DNA of 64,000 bases from Neofusicoccum parvum (lineage: Eukaryota > Ascomycota > Dothideomycetes > Botryosphaeriales > Botryosphaeriaceae): contig CP087219.1 in NCBI GenBank assembly GCA_020912385.1, forward strand, positions 124,001 to 188,000, written 5' to 3'. Of the stretch, positions 44,245 to 56,132 are shown one piece after another. Under the pieces are notes generated by a model. That model ran no database searches, was not told where the DNA came from, and saw nothing but the letters and a program-made list of their open reading frames with translations. Both the position numbers and the translations under genes were made by a program. Each line of letters opens with the position of its first letter. Position 1 is the stretch's first letter.

Positions 44245-46235
44245 ATACCGGGGGGAGAATCTGGACAAGAACATCGGCATTGAAGATCGGTTAGCTGTGC
44301 ATCGGCTTGAAGGGATGGGTCGGCACAGTGATAGAAAGATCAAGCGTCTCTCAGCCTGGCACAGTCTTCTCATGATCGTCGTCTCTTCGCACAATGGAGT
44401 GGAAATCGGGCGGTCGGCCAGGACTTCCGGGAGGGAAAGACGCGTGTCATCGTTGGGCGTAGCGGCCCCCGTATCAACTAAGGCCTGGGCCGGGCCTGTC
44501 TCGAAAACGGAACCCGCTGGACGGAGGACCGCAGATCCAAGCAGGCTGAACGGGAGGCTGAGCGTACAAATGGCCAAGACTGTAGCTAGAATCCGGGCCC
44601 CAGCTTAATTGGCAAGAGAAGAGGCTTACAAGGGACCCTGGGACACTTTCCTCACACAAAGGACGCGATAAACCCTCGCCACTCAGCTTCACCGATAGTC
44701 GTCGGCAATAGCGATCAATATAATCGCCTCCCATGCACGATTGCACCATGAAGAGTGGCACGCGTTCACGCGTTCATCCTTCTCGCGCACCCTTGAAGCA
44801 ACAAAAGGGGCCTAGACAAGACGCTGCATCGAGATTCCGGTCCAAGCAGGCCGGACGGGGCAGCGATCACAGCCTGGGCAAGTCCGGGAATAAGAAAGAC
44901 AATGCACAACTCGCACGCAAGGATGTCTTGCGGTTCACAGTTTCGGTGTCCAGCGTCCTGTTGCCCACGTCCCGGCTCGGGCCGTGAATCCCCGTTGCGT
45001 TAAGCAGGTTTTAGAGTCGGACACTAGGCCAGGCTGGCCAGAAGGTGCGATCGCCCGCGGGCGAAGGCAGCTGGGTGTGGGCTATGCTCGGCCGGGAATG
45101 GGCTCCCGTCTAGGCTTCAACAGTGTGAACTCAAGGTTTGGTCGCGACGGCGGCTGGATTGCGGAGGGACACACAGTGCCGGAGGGATCACGCGAGGGCA
45201 CGGCTACACGTCGTATTGATTTGATGGATATGGCGCGTCGAGTGCGGGCGGAGGAACATGGGACAGTGGCCGTGGCGGCCGATTCGTCGCTTCCTAGGTT
45301 GACTATGGAAAGTCAGTGCCGTCGGCTCCGCAGCGGCCCTACCGATGCAGGCCGTGTCACACGGCCAAGGATCCTTCGGTAGAGGGTTTCAAGACCACGA
45401 GCCATGCGCTGGACAGACTCTGGCGTGCTCTGGGCTGGCAACCCGCACCGCCCGCCCGCGTTCGCATATTTCCGGAAACGGGCGGCGGGCGTTATGTAAC
45501 GCCCGTAATGTAACGCGGCGCTGAATCATCGGGTGAACGTCGGGGGCGATGTTTTCTGCCGTGGTGTCGGACTTCACCTAATCCTGCGTGCGCCCTCCAC
45601 GCGGAGCCTCACTCGCCCACCACAAAACCCTGACTCAGTCCCGCTCGCTCAGCGTGCGAGCAGCCTGCCCGGGTCCGAGCCGTAGACGCGCTTGGTAAGT
45701 CATGAATTTTTTGTTTCGCTCTGCGTTTCGCAAGCCAGACCAGCGCACCCGTCCGTCTAGTCCGGCCCAAGCTGAGTGCTGCATCTGCTCCCGTTTGGGC
45801 GGCTTCCCATTTCGTCCCAAATAGTCTACATCTGCCCGCTGGCCCCGTCACGTTCTACAAGACGGTGGCCCCGCTGCTGCCACCCCTTCCATCTCCCTGC
45901 CTCTGAGCATCACCCTCACGCCGCACAGGTGCAGGAGCCGGCCGCAGGACGCCCATCCTCGCGCTCGCTTACCGACTGTTGCGGTCTTCCGCATCTGCTG
46001 CGCTTGGTCGATTATTCACTAGATTGTCTTTGAGCGCAGCCCCCCGCCAATCACCTTCTCCGAGGGCCCTGCTCTGCCTGTCAGTTGGAAGCGGGTGCAT
46101 TCACTGTCACTTCGTCCACCCGCTCGGTAACTGACCTTCCCTGCCAGAAGCTGTCCGACGCACCTCCCCCCCCAACAGCACCGCTGAGAGGGTGACACGC
46201 AGCAGCAAGGCCGGCCAGCCTAAGGCCAGCGCAAA
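44245..46235. other. Intergenic region upstream of IWR1
   Basis: 2 kb between two plus-strand genes. It carries a palindromic element (listed separately) and, at its right end, a C-rich leader with an eight-C run (46167-46174). Many frames overlap on both strands here; none is protein-like. The promoter and long 5' leader of IWR1 are the only content I can support. Confidence 0.5.
45487..45516. promoter_or_regulatory. Palindromic site GGGCGTTATGTAACGCCC plus a direct copy of ATGTAACGC
   Basis: Positions 45487-45504 are an exact inverted repeat with 8-base arms (GGGCGTTA/TAACGCCC) around TG. A second ATGTAACGC follows at 45508-45516, 14 bases after the first. The core GTTATGTAAC matches the PAR-type bZIP consensus (RTTAYGTAAY). 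It lies ~730 bp upstream of IWR1, so it may be a transcription-factor site. Which factor, and whether it is used, is unknown. Confidence 0.4.
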
Positions 46236-47651
46236 ATGTCGCAGATGCTGCCGCACACGGTGCGCATCAAGCGCAAGAGACAGGATGAGCCGGTGGAGAC
46301 GCTGCACGTCCACACGCACGACGATCCCAAGAAGCGCCGTTTCACCCTTGACCAGCCCGCCTCGTCCTTCCCGGCCGTCTTTAGGCGTGTTCAGGTGTCT
46401 GACCCTTCCCCGGCCGCTCCAGTGCCGGCTCCGGCGGCAGCAGCTGCCACTGTCGGTTCCGTCGCCCCTGTCGCCCCAGACACAGACACAGCCACAGCAA
46501 CAGCCACTGCCTCCTCCAAGGCACTCTCCTCGTCCTCGCGCCCGTCGAGCACGCTCTCGACGGATCGAAAGGTCCTAGCACCCACCCCTACCACCCGTCG
46601 TTTTCACCTCTCGACCAAGTCTGCTCCGAGCCCCTCAGGCCCAGCCAGCGCCGGCCCGAAGCGCAAGAATGTCGCCACGCTCATCGAGACGAAGCCGAAG
46701 AAGACTAGGACGGGCGCCGGAGCGCCAGAAATCGCCGAGTATGTCGCCCAGAAGACGGCGGCCCGGCGCGGCAACGACGTCGAGATGCAAGTCGACGAGC
46801 CCGTGAGCGAGTCGTTCCTCAAACGTCCGGGAAGAACCGCCAGGAGCGTGAGCCCGGCAGTCGCGCCCACCCGGCAGCCAGGAAACAACGAACCAGCCAC
46901 GCCCGCGAACAAACCGGTCGCTGGCGACGACGCCTCCGGCACCAAGCATGGCCAGGCCGACAGGAAGGCCGCGGCCGTCGACCCGGGCTTGCTGTCCGAG
47001 ATGCAGAAGTTCGCCCAGGAGGTCGAGCACGCGGAGCAGACACCCGCGCCCAAGCCCATCTACCACCAACCGACGACAGCAGCCACGACCGCGCCTCACA
47101 CGCCGCAGAAGCTCAAGTTCCAACCAAAAGCCACGCCGCGCTACCGCGACCGCCACCCCGAAGCCGCGCACCACCACCACAAGTCGACCGAAGGAATGGA
47201 CGTGGACGACGAGGAAGACTCGGACGGCGAGTACGTCTACGATACATACGTGCGCTACGACGGGCCGCCGGAGACGGAGCTGGTCGACCCGCTCACGGCC
47301 ACGTCGCTGCCGCCCGACGTCGGCCTGCTCGTCATCAGCGCGGCCGACCAGCCGCTGTGGGAGGCGTTCCTGGAGAGCGGGCCGGGCGGCGACGGCGACG
47401 ACAAGGAGTTCGACACGGACGACGAGGACGAGAACGCCGAGGACTTCTACGCGAACGAATACCCCGAGGACGAGGTCGCGAGCGACGACGAGCGGGACGA
47501 GAACGCGTACGGGTACAGGGTCAACGCGAGCGACGAGGAGGAGTACGGGCTGTGGAGTGACGAGGAGGAGAGCTTGAAGAGGCCATGGGGAAGGGGCGGG
47601 GCGAGGCCGGGCTGGTTGAAGGAGAGGAGTGATGGGGAGATGAGTGAGTGA
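46236..47651 (+). CDS. IWR1: Iwr1-family RNA polymerase II nuclear import factor
   Basis: Intronless, 471 aa. The N-terminus has a basic nuclear signal (VRIKRKRQDEPVETLHV, residues ~9-25) of the Iwr1 type. The middle (~50-320) is low-complexity, rich in Pro, Ala and Ser. The Iwr1 domain is C-terminal: EYVYDTYVRYD at ~330 and the hallmark acidic stretch DENAEDFYANEYPEDE at ~399-414. Iwr1 binds assembled RNA polymerase II in the cytosol and leads it into the nucleus. Homologs are usually 350-450 aa, so the disordered middle is a little long. The ATG follows gcgcaaa, and no upstream in-frame ATG is better. Confidence 0.88.
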   Translation: MSQMLPHTVRIKRKRQDEPVETLHVHTHDDPKKRRFTLDQPASSFPAVFRRVQVSDPSPAAPVPAPAAAAATVGSVAPVAPDTDTATATATASSKALSSSSRPSSTLSTDRKVLAPTPTTRRFHLSTKSAPSPSGPASAGPKRKNVATLIETKPKKTRTGAGAPEIAEYVAQKTAARRGNDVEMQVDEPVSESFLKRPGRTARSVSPAVAPTRQPGNNEPATPANKPVAGDDASGTKHGQADRKAAAVDPGLLSEMQKFAQEVEHAEQTPAPKPIYHQPTTAATTAPHTPQKLKFQPKATPRYRDRHPEAAHHHHKSTEGMDVDDEEDSDGEYVYDTYVRYDGPPETELVDPLTATSLPPDVGLLVISAADQPLWEAFLESGPGGDGDDKEFDTDDEDENAEDFYANEYPEDEVASDDERDENAYGYRVNASDEEEYGLWSDEEESLKRPWGRGGARPGWLKERSDGEMSE

Positions 47652-50600
47652 GGGGCGGTGTGAGAACTGGTGTCAGGTGGCTTGGAGACAGGAATGCGGG
47701 GACTGGTTTGGCGGTTGCCTCGGTAGATGGGAAGAGGAAAAGGATGACAGACAACGGGATACCACTGGAGAACGGAGGGGATTCGTACATTTGGGTTAAA
47801 AGACGGTTGACATAGATTGTGGTTCATTCAGCGCACAAAAATCTGACAATGTGTTCCTGTTATTCGTAATGGTTCTAAGACCATCAGCTACTCTCTTCGG
47901 TCTCTGTATTTTCTCGGAGGTTTGCCTTCTTTCAATGTTTGGCTCTGGAGTGATGGCCATAATAGACCAGCTCAACGGACGACGGTTCCACCGGATGGGT
48001 ACAATGCTCGTCTCTCGATGAGTTGGATTAAAAAAACAACAGTGTTTCCAGTCATTAAGGCCTCAAGTCTGTTGATTCAAAGCCTAGTGTCATTTCCCTT
48101 ACAAAGTAGGAGTAACTTTGAAGAGTCTCGCAATTCAGATCATCGGTTCTACACCTATCCCGACGCATGTACAGATAGCCATGCTCCGGAGTCTCCCAAG
48201 GACTCGATAATTTCGTCGGACCCCATAAACCTTGAATCAAGGGCTGAATTAAATGCCCACATGGTCAATTGCCCAGGAGACTCCGACGATTTGCTAACTT
48301 GACCCATTGCAGCAGGGAGCGAATGAAATTGTAACAAAAGTAGAGGTGCTCCAGCGGACAGGAAATGTCGACTATCAAGCAAGGTACCTGCAAGGGTAGT
48401 TTAAGCAGTCATCCGAATGGTTCTAATGATTAAATGGTAGTTCTTCTGCATCCAGTTGAGTACCTCAACTATCTATGAGGGAGTTGATGCTGTCCATTTC
48501 TTTTGGGACCACTGCACCGCATTGTTCAAATGCCTAAACAGGTTGCCAAACCAGACTTCCCAGAGGCCAAGTGGATCTGTTGAAATTACTGTACACTGTA
48601 ACTCGCTGTGCGAACATGTGTTGTTAGGTTTTCCAGAAGGAGTCCTGGGAGCTCTGCTCTCCCACCCCACTGCTCACAAGTCTCTGCGGAGAACAGACCA
48701 AGCCATGGACATCGTGAGCCACAGCACCACCAATCGATCCCAGAGACCGGTCACCCAAAGGTTGCTGATGACGTACGCCAGAAACATTGGTCCCCATAGC
48801 ATCAGCCTTAAGAGGCCGCTGCTGTGGGTATCGTGTGGGGCCGAGCAACGGCGGTTTCCGAGCACGCCAACGCGCCTGTTGATTTTTTCCTCCCTTCGCA
48901 TCCAGCCCCCTTTTTATTTTTCCCCTTGGAGGTTCACCCGGCCAGCTACGGCCTCCCGTTCTCGGGCCGCCTCGACACGTCGGCGTTCCACTCACACGGT
49001 GCATCAGAACTCGGAAATATCCGGGATCTTGGCCTCGTATCGCGCGATGGAAGCCGAGGAGGTGTTGCGCCGACTCGCCTGCTCACTGGTGATTGAACCG
49101 AAATCAAATGAGTTGACGGGTGGACGGACGTGGGGGAATCTGGCTGCGCGTCGCGAGTGTTCTGATCGGTCCGGTCGTCTCCCGTTTGTTTTTTTAGTGT
49201 TTTGATTTAAGCAATGTGGCGTCTGGAACTTCCGGGTAGGCGGCAAGCGGCGCAACGCACTGCAGCTTTTAAGCTTAAGTTTGTAAAGTTTTCGCATCTG
49301 GATCAGTTCTTCCTTTTTAAAGTTTATCCAGAGTCAATTACAGGGGAACATAAATCTAAGTCTAGGGGCGGCAGGCTCCGGCCGCCGTCTCGCACAACTG
49401 CCCGAAAGGAATGGAAATAAGAACATGACCATCGGTGATAGTACAAGCTGTAGCGGCTATAGCGCAGAATCTACCTACCTGACGGTTTCGCGTTCGATAG
49501 ATTATATAATCAATGTCCATGCTGTCTCGTGTTCGGTCCGAGGTCAGTTTGGCTTTTTGGACGGTCGCGATGGATTTTCGGGGATGAAAAGTAATTGAAA
49601 GATTTAGAAGGTTGCAGAAGCATCGCAACAATACTTCTACAGCTCTAGTAAGACAGCTGTGGATCCTGTTAAGTCCAGTCGGCTTTTATAGAGCTGATGT
49701 ACGAAAGAACTAGAGACCCGATGGAGTATGAATAAGAGCTTACTTCTAGAGAGGGGTATAAGACTAGCAATGAGAGATTAAAGAGCGGTGATAGTACTCC
49801 ATCCCGCAGTACTAGTATTGAACCATAATACGTTAAGAATATCTAGAAAGACTACCTTCATTTCTTCCTGACATCTTAAATCTATTCGAATTCAGCGCCT
49901 CATCTCCCTTATTAAACCAATAGGCTAATTTCTTACGTACTCTCAAATAGCTGTATACGAATTATATCCTCTTTCCTTGCTAAGCAGGATCTACGGATCC
50001 TTTTGCCTTGGGGACGGATTTTTGCTGCGGAAGTCTCGATCGATAGAGAATTCCGGCGATAAGTAAACGAATGAACTTTACGGCTTGTGATAAGTAGGCT
50101 GAATTCAAAGTAAGGCCGATTGATGTATCTCATTATTGACCCTCAAGGGGCTCGCTGTTCATGGGCGGTCCCTTGGTCATCAACAGACAGACCACAACCA
50201 AGGCCGGTGATTCCGAAGCAGAAAACCATATGAGGAAAGAAAGAGCGATTATGTTAAGTTACGAGCGGCCCCAGAATTTCATATCACACAGCCCCAAAGC
50301 TCCCTGAAGCACTCTAAGCCCTGTCCCGAACGCCTCAAACGTGAGAGGCCCGTCGGCTATGGTAACCGGCCAACGACATTGTCCGCTCGGGGATAATCCC
50401 ACGTAATTACCAGCCATCCGTTCTCGGCACTCGTCATCTACGTCATGACCGCCGCAGAGCGCCATCTCGGTTAGCCCGGTCGGGCTCGACGACGGACATG
50501 CTCCAGTCGCATCGAACGATCACCTGAGGACGTTCGCTAACTCTTCGTGCCCGGAAGACAAGGGAGCAGCTAGCGAGCTGCTTCAAGCAGCGCAGTACTC

Positions 50601-53600
50601 CGTCACGGGGTCCGCCGGCTCCGGGCTTCCCCGGCTGCGCCGCTGTCGATCGATGATCTGTCCGGGTCAGCGCGTGTATAGCCAGCGTTGCTTTTTCCTC
50701 GTCTGGAGAGAGTGCCATTGCCTTGCAGTGCACGCCACGGCTATTCGGGTGAACGCCTGATCTCCGCAAACGCCACGCGATTATGGGAACCGGGAGCGGC
50801 GCGCACCCGCTGATGGCTGGTCTGAGACGCTATGACAGGGGGTCGAGGACAGTGTGGCGATTCTATAACTCTGGAATGGTGCTTGAGTCGGCGTTTCCAG
50901 AGCCTGTCGAGCTCTCCGGGCCGTCCGTAAGCTACAATACTGTCAATATGAGCGTCAGTGACACATGACATGGGCTAGGATGGTCAGCATTCAGACGTGC
51001 TTCCGGTGTTTCCAATATATTTTCCGGTAGGTGGACCACCATGCCCCCACCCTCAGCCCTCAAATCCATCAATATATGTTGCAGGTGCTCGAAATTACCC
51101 GGTCCACTGGACCACGTCGCAGCGGGAGAGGCCAGTAAGAGAGCAAGACCTGCGGAGGTCTGCAAACAATCTTGTCTACCAAGACTCGGGCTTCGTGTTC
51201 TCCAGCGAGTGGGCAGAGCATAGGACTAAATGCTGGCTGGTGTGGTGGCATCTCCTCTGATTAGCAAGCCAAGGGAAAAGGGTCTTAACTGTCCAAGCGG
51301 CCGTCCTCAGCGATTGCTATTCCACCCGGGCGCAAGCAACGATATTACAAGCCAAAGACCAGGTCTGTAATGGCAGTCTTGTACAAAGCACCATACCTGA
51401 TCTACAAGCACAGTCCTCGTGGCTCTTTTCCCTTGTCCTGTGGGGAATAGCGGGTCCTCGTTGATGGAGAACGCTGGACAGGCCAATCGGGTCGAATGAA
51501 CCGCAAAATACGCTGCGAAGTGTAGGGATTGGAGTTGAGAGCAATGTTCCTGTTTTTGTTGGATGGGTGGCCATGAGCGTTCTTACAAGCGGGTGGTTGC
51601 CGATATCTGTAACCGAGGGTTGTAGCGTTCGGGGAGGCAAACTTAAACTCCATTACACGTTCACCCTTACAAATAAGAAAATAGTAAAAACCCATTCATC
51701 GGCTTAGCCGTGCATCTTGGATCATGAGGGTAAATGTGTGGTGGTGGGTTTGACGGCCATCGTGCGATCTAGAACTTGGGTGTTGTCATGCTCAGGGGAT
51801 GTTTTGCTTCTTTTGGGAGACCAAAGTAGCGGTCAAGCTTTGTTTATTGACTAAGAACAGTGGAGGCTAAGAAGCTCCGCGAAAGCGCCTGGTGAAATCG
51901 CAACGGCTCTACTACGTGCGTATGATTGCCCGTGTGTGAGCCGACGAGCAGGGCTACCAAAGATGGATACGAGTGCGAGGCGCAAACGCGACGTCGAATC
52001 GACGACATGGAGGCAAAATTCTTGTGATCGATGTCGGGCATCAACTCACTGTTACGGCAGAAATGAGCATAATCCAGGAGACTAGACCTCCGAAGCCCGC
52101 TCTGGGCAGCGATTTTGTGGGCAGATGCATCACTAACAACAGATCTCGGCGACGGAGAGTGTGGGAAAATCCACTGGCGGCACGGACACTAGACTTGCCC
52201 GAGCTGGCGAAAGTGGCCTGGACCTCTAGCCTGACATACGATCGACGTACAGCTGCTGAGCGGACATTCATCAGTCTGTCTGCCTTCGAGGTTTCAGTGG
52301 AAGAAAAGGGAGAACTCTAAGTGAGACCATCAATCGTACGCTGAGGGAAAGAAGTGGAACGAGAATCGTGAATCAGTGTTCTCTCAAAATGTTCGATCAG
52401 GAAATAAATGGCCTGAGAAAATGCTGGAATGTCGCGTGGCTCCCCGGTCAAGCATTTTTTTGAAAGTTTATCTTAGGTGATCGGGGTGATCCCGAGGCGA
52501 GCCGGCAGAATCCAAGATTAAGGTTCAACCCAACAAGGTGTTGTTATTGTTGTATTGTACGTCTTACACTACGATACAGGTATCGTGAGGACAAAAAGTC
52601 CACCGCTGCTTTCCCGCCGGCCGTTTTCGCTTCGCACTTTCGTCGAAAGAGCAAGAGAGAAAGGAGAAAGAAAGCCTAGAAGGGAGAACTGGGCAAGACA
52701 CTCGCCTGCACCAAGGCAGCATCAAGTGGGCGCGCAAGATGCCCAGGAGACACGGGAAAGCGGGTAAACGGTAGCCACGAAAAGAGCCACTGTTGAACTC
52801 AAATTGCCGCTACAGCTTCCAACGCTCGCGTAAAATTGGCTGTCCGTCTCCGCTGAGGATAACTAACCCGCGTAACGCGAGTCAAAATGCCGTCCGTCGA
52901 TCTTCTGCTTGCTGCCCGTCCCGTCCGCCCCGGCTCGGCGTCAGCTCCGGGCAGTCAGGCTCCTGCTGCCTGCCTTTCCCCTCGCTTAAAAGCCTGCGAG
53001 CCCACCCTTGGGAGCCTCCCCGGTTCCCCGAGCATTGCCATGAGTGCCGTTCTCGTTCCTTGCCTAGGCAGTTGCCGTCGGGTAACGCCGTGAGCGTGGG
53101 TTGCCGCTCACGGGCTGCATGTGCTGCGGGAGGGAGGCGTAGAATCTACTGGGTATGCGCGGGATATCCATGTATGTATGTACATTTGGTAGCGGGTGAA
53201 TGACGGCCGTATGCACGTCTTGCATGCAAGCCCGCCTAGCACAGACAGTAGGGCGTGCAGGCACAAGATCTTTTGAGCGGGTGAGTGGCAGACGGCTGGC
53301 TCTGGCTGTCTCTTGTCTGGCTGAGGTGAGATCAGAGGGAGAGCAGATCGCTAAGGAGAGACGGGCGGGAAGAACGGTCCCACAAGGCAGCAGAGCAAAA
53401 GCGGACGGATAAGGGAGAGTATCACCAGGAATGGCGGGCAGGCAGTCGACTAGGATGTGCGGGTGCCAGGGGCGGTCGACGGCCACAAAGTCAAAGAATG
53501 ACAAGCGTTAGCGGCGGCTAATCGTCTCCGCCGCATTCCCACAACGGTTCGCGCCAGGCGATCTGGTTCGTGCTTGTCTGCCCGAGCGGGTGGCTGATCA

Positions 53601-56132
53601 CTTCCCGTTAGTGTCTCTCACGCAAGCTCAGCGTCAGCAGGTGGAAATGAGGAGGCGATTGCATGCGAGGACAAGACATGGCCCGATGACGAGCTGGATA
53701 GCCAGGCTCTGCTTGCGGAGATAGCTTCGGTCCTGGCTTGATGTGGTGAGGTGAGGTGCGCATCTTGCCGACGGGCTGCCAGCGTGCGGATCGTCCGTCG
53801 CACGGCGTCGAGGATCTCGCGCCTTAGACTGGTCTCGACCAGACCAGCCACACAGGGCGTGTTGAGGGGCTGCAGCTCTCGTACATCAATGCTCCTTCCA
53901 CCCTTGCTGTTGCGGAGACACTTCCACGATAAGATCATGTCTCACAGGGATTGGACTGGAGGGTGCTCATCCCTGCGTGCATACGCGCCTTGCCGGTTCG
54001 TAACTGCGGGCCCATGCGAGGAGCCGGTGTTGGGGGTTCGCTGCGGGAGATGTGGGAACGTGGAAAGCACAGCTGCGAGATGATGTCAGGCTGCAGCCCC
54101 TTCCCGCCTCCTGGCTCGAGTGCTTCATCCCATCTGTCACTGCCACACTCTCTAAATCTCCGATGGGCCTCCAACAGCGTAATCCAGCCGAGTGGGCATG
54201 GCGTTCATCGCTTCCGGCTGACGCTGATTGCCAGAGGCCAGCAAGGACCAAAGTCCCAGAGAGCCTAGGAAGAGAGGCGTGACAGCGTGCAGCACGCACC
54301 GTTGGCTATCAGCGTGGCGGTTCCATACAGCATTGCCGTGCTGAGCTGTCGGCCCCAGGATGGCGTGTATGCTGCGTGGTGCTTGTCCCTGTGGCTCCGC
54401 TCTTATGCTCGTTTCATTCCAAGCGGCATTCCGATGCAGGCGTGGGGCAGCCCTCTTCTGCCGGGAAAGTGATATGAGCATCTGTCCAGCTGTTCCCGTG
54501 CTACTGAGTGCCCGAGAATAGCTGTGTCTGCGTGACCTGGGATTCTGATCCTGCTAACGACAGGAGCAGTGCGTATGCGAACTGACCGCCGGGACCGGCT
54601 CCGAGGCTGGACTTCCCGCGGCACTGTCTTCCACGTAGCTCTGGGCCAATGCTTCTCGAGCTGAAACCAGCCTGAATATCCAAGAGGTACTCCAAGTGCG
54701 GCTCGTCAGTGACTTCGACCGTCGAAAGGGGTGGAGATGCGCGCTCACATGGAGAGACCAGGATCTCTTTGGCCATCTCTGGAGGATACAAAAGCGCTCA
54801 AGATCATAAAGGCTGGAGTTTAGGCAAGTGAAAGTCCGTGTTGCGCGACGTGCGTTGAAGCTGGTACGTCGGCGCGTCAGACCCGGCTGCTGCGAGCACG
54901 AAAGGTGGTGTCCACGACTCCGTTGAAACGACCTGTAGTGCGAGAAGGGAGTCAATATATGCATTCACCCGTCGCGACCCTGGAGGTTATGACACAAAAA
55001 GCAATATCGTGTGCGGCGTCACAAAATTGTCTGCGAATCGATGCCTGAGGCCTGGAAGAGCTATGGGGCAAGGGTTACTTCTCACTCACGTCCTTTACAG
55101 GGCAGCTAGAGGGTACTTCTAGCGACTAGCAGCTGTTCCGTCTGCCAGGGATCACTGGCGCAGTAGCGTCTGTTCCGACATGCGAAAAGACATGTCGCAT
55201 GTCTCTTCCGCCAGGTCAACTCCCTGAGACTGCAGTACCCCTGGGCCCCGCCATGTTAGAGCTCCTGGCCCAGATCGCCAAGCCGAGGCACTGCCAGACC
55301 TTGTTGAATATGTGAGACCTATCGTACTGCAGACGGATGTGCCGCGGGGCCATGGAGAGTAGGCATGCAGCCCCTTGGCCTCGGCCGGATATTGTGGCTT
55401 CGGAACGACCACATGCCACACAGTCCGGTCCCACCAGTGAGATTGATTCGGAGAGTTCCCTTCACCCGGAGATCCATTAGTCGACCAGAGACCACCCTAA
55501 GCGCCTGCGTGCGGAGGAAGTTCCATTGAAGGGAAGGTGTGTCTCACCACCAACCCGGTACGTGGTCGGCGTAAGATCCTGATCCTGTAAGCCATGCTGT
55601 AGTGCCTGACTAGAAGAATTATCCTTCAAGCAAGCCAGGAACCGCTAAAAGTCTTCAGGGCTGTAAGCTAAATTTTAGATAGGTTTCGCAGCAGCAGATC
55701 AAAACGTGGCAAGAAGCACGACATGCGGTAAAATAATCCCTATTCAAACGCATGTAGATATCCATAGCTATGCATTGCAACCGTTAAATATGCTCGACAG
55801 ATCAAAGGAGATAGGAAATAGAGAAATAAGGAAACGTGTTGTTTCAAGGGGGCCTCCCGTTCTTGTCAAGTTGGAATGGAAGGCCGAAACAATGGAAATT
55901 CAACAGCTTTTAGAGTCATTATCGCCCCATACTCCGAGTAACCGGACCCGGGAAGACGTTTGTAGAATACGCGCCATAAACCGCCATGTTTAGTAGTAAC
56001 AATGATAAGGAAAGGACTCGGCACCAAGGGGATGGAGAAGAAGCATAAAGAACTTCGAGCAGGCCGTCTCTGTAATAGGCTTACAGACCCATAAAGGAAT
56101 TCGAACGAAGGTAGGCAATCTGGCCACGGCAC
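47652..56132. other. 8.5-kb interval without a recognisable gene
   Basis: The longest gap in the window, between convergent IWR1 (+) and the SANT-like gene (-). Frames are all shorter than ~250 codons, overlap on both strands, and show no signal peptide, domain or splice pattern I can defend. An AT-rich block sits at ~49290-50150. From ~50250 to 55450 the DNA is of medium GC. No tRNA, long terminal repeat or transposase was seen. Lineage-specific genes with several introns or non-coding RNAs cannot be excluded. Confidence 0.5.
49290..50150. other. AT-rich, stop-filled block, possible decayed transposable element
   Basis: Strongly AT-rich with frequent TA (for example tagattatataatcaatg, cttttatagagctgatg) and stops in every frame, so the longest frames are under 90 codons. 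This looks like the remains of a repeat altered by repeat-induced point mutation. No ends or coding traces could be identified. Edges are approximate. Confidence 0.38.

Noticed and set aside
46948..47577. Plus-strand Arg/Thr-rich frame inside IWR1
   Set aside because: Shifted-frame shadow of the acidic Iwr1 domain.
48456..49205. Plus-strand frame of 249 codons in the 8.5-kb gap
   Set aside because: Composition changes along its length, no signal peptide or domain, and the opposite strand is equally open.
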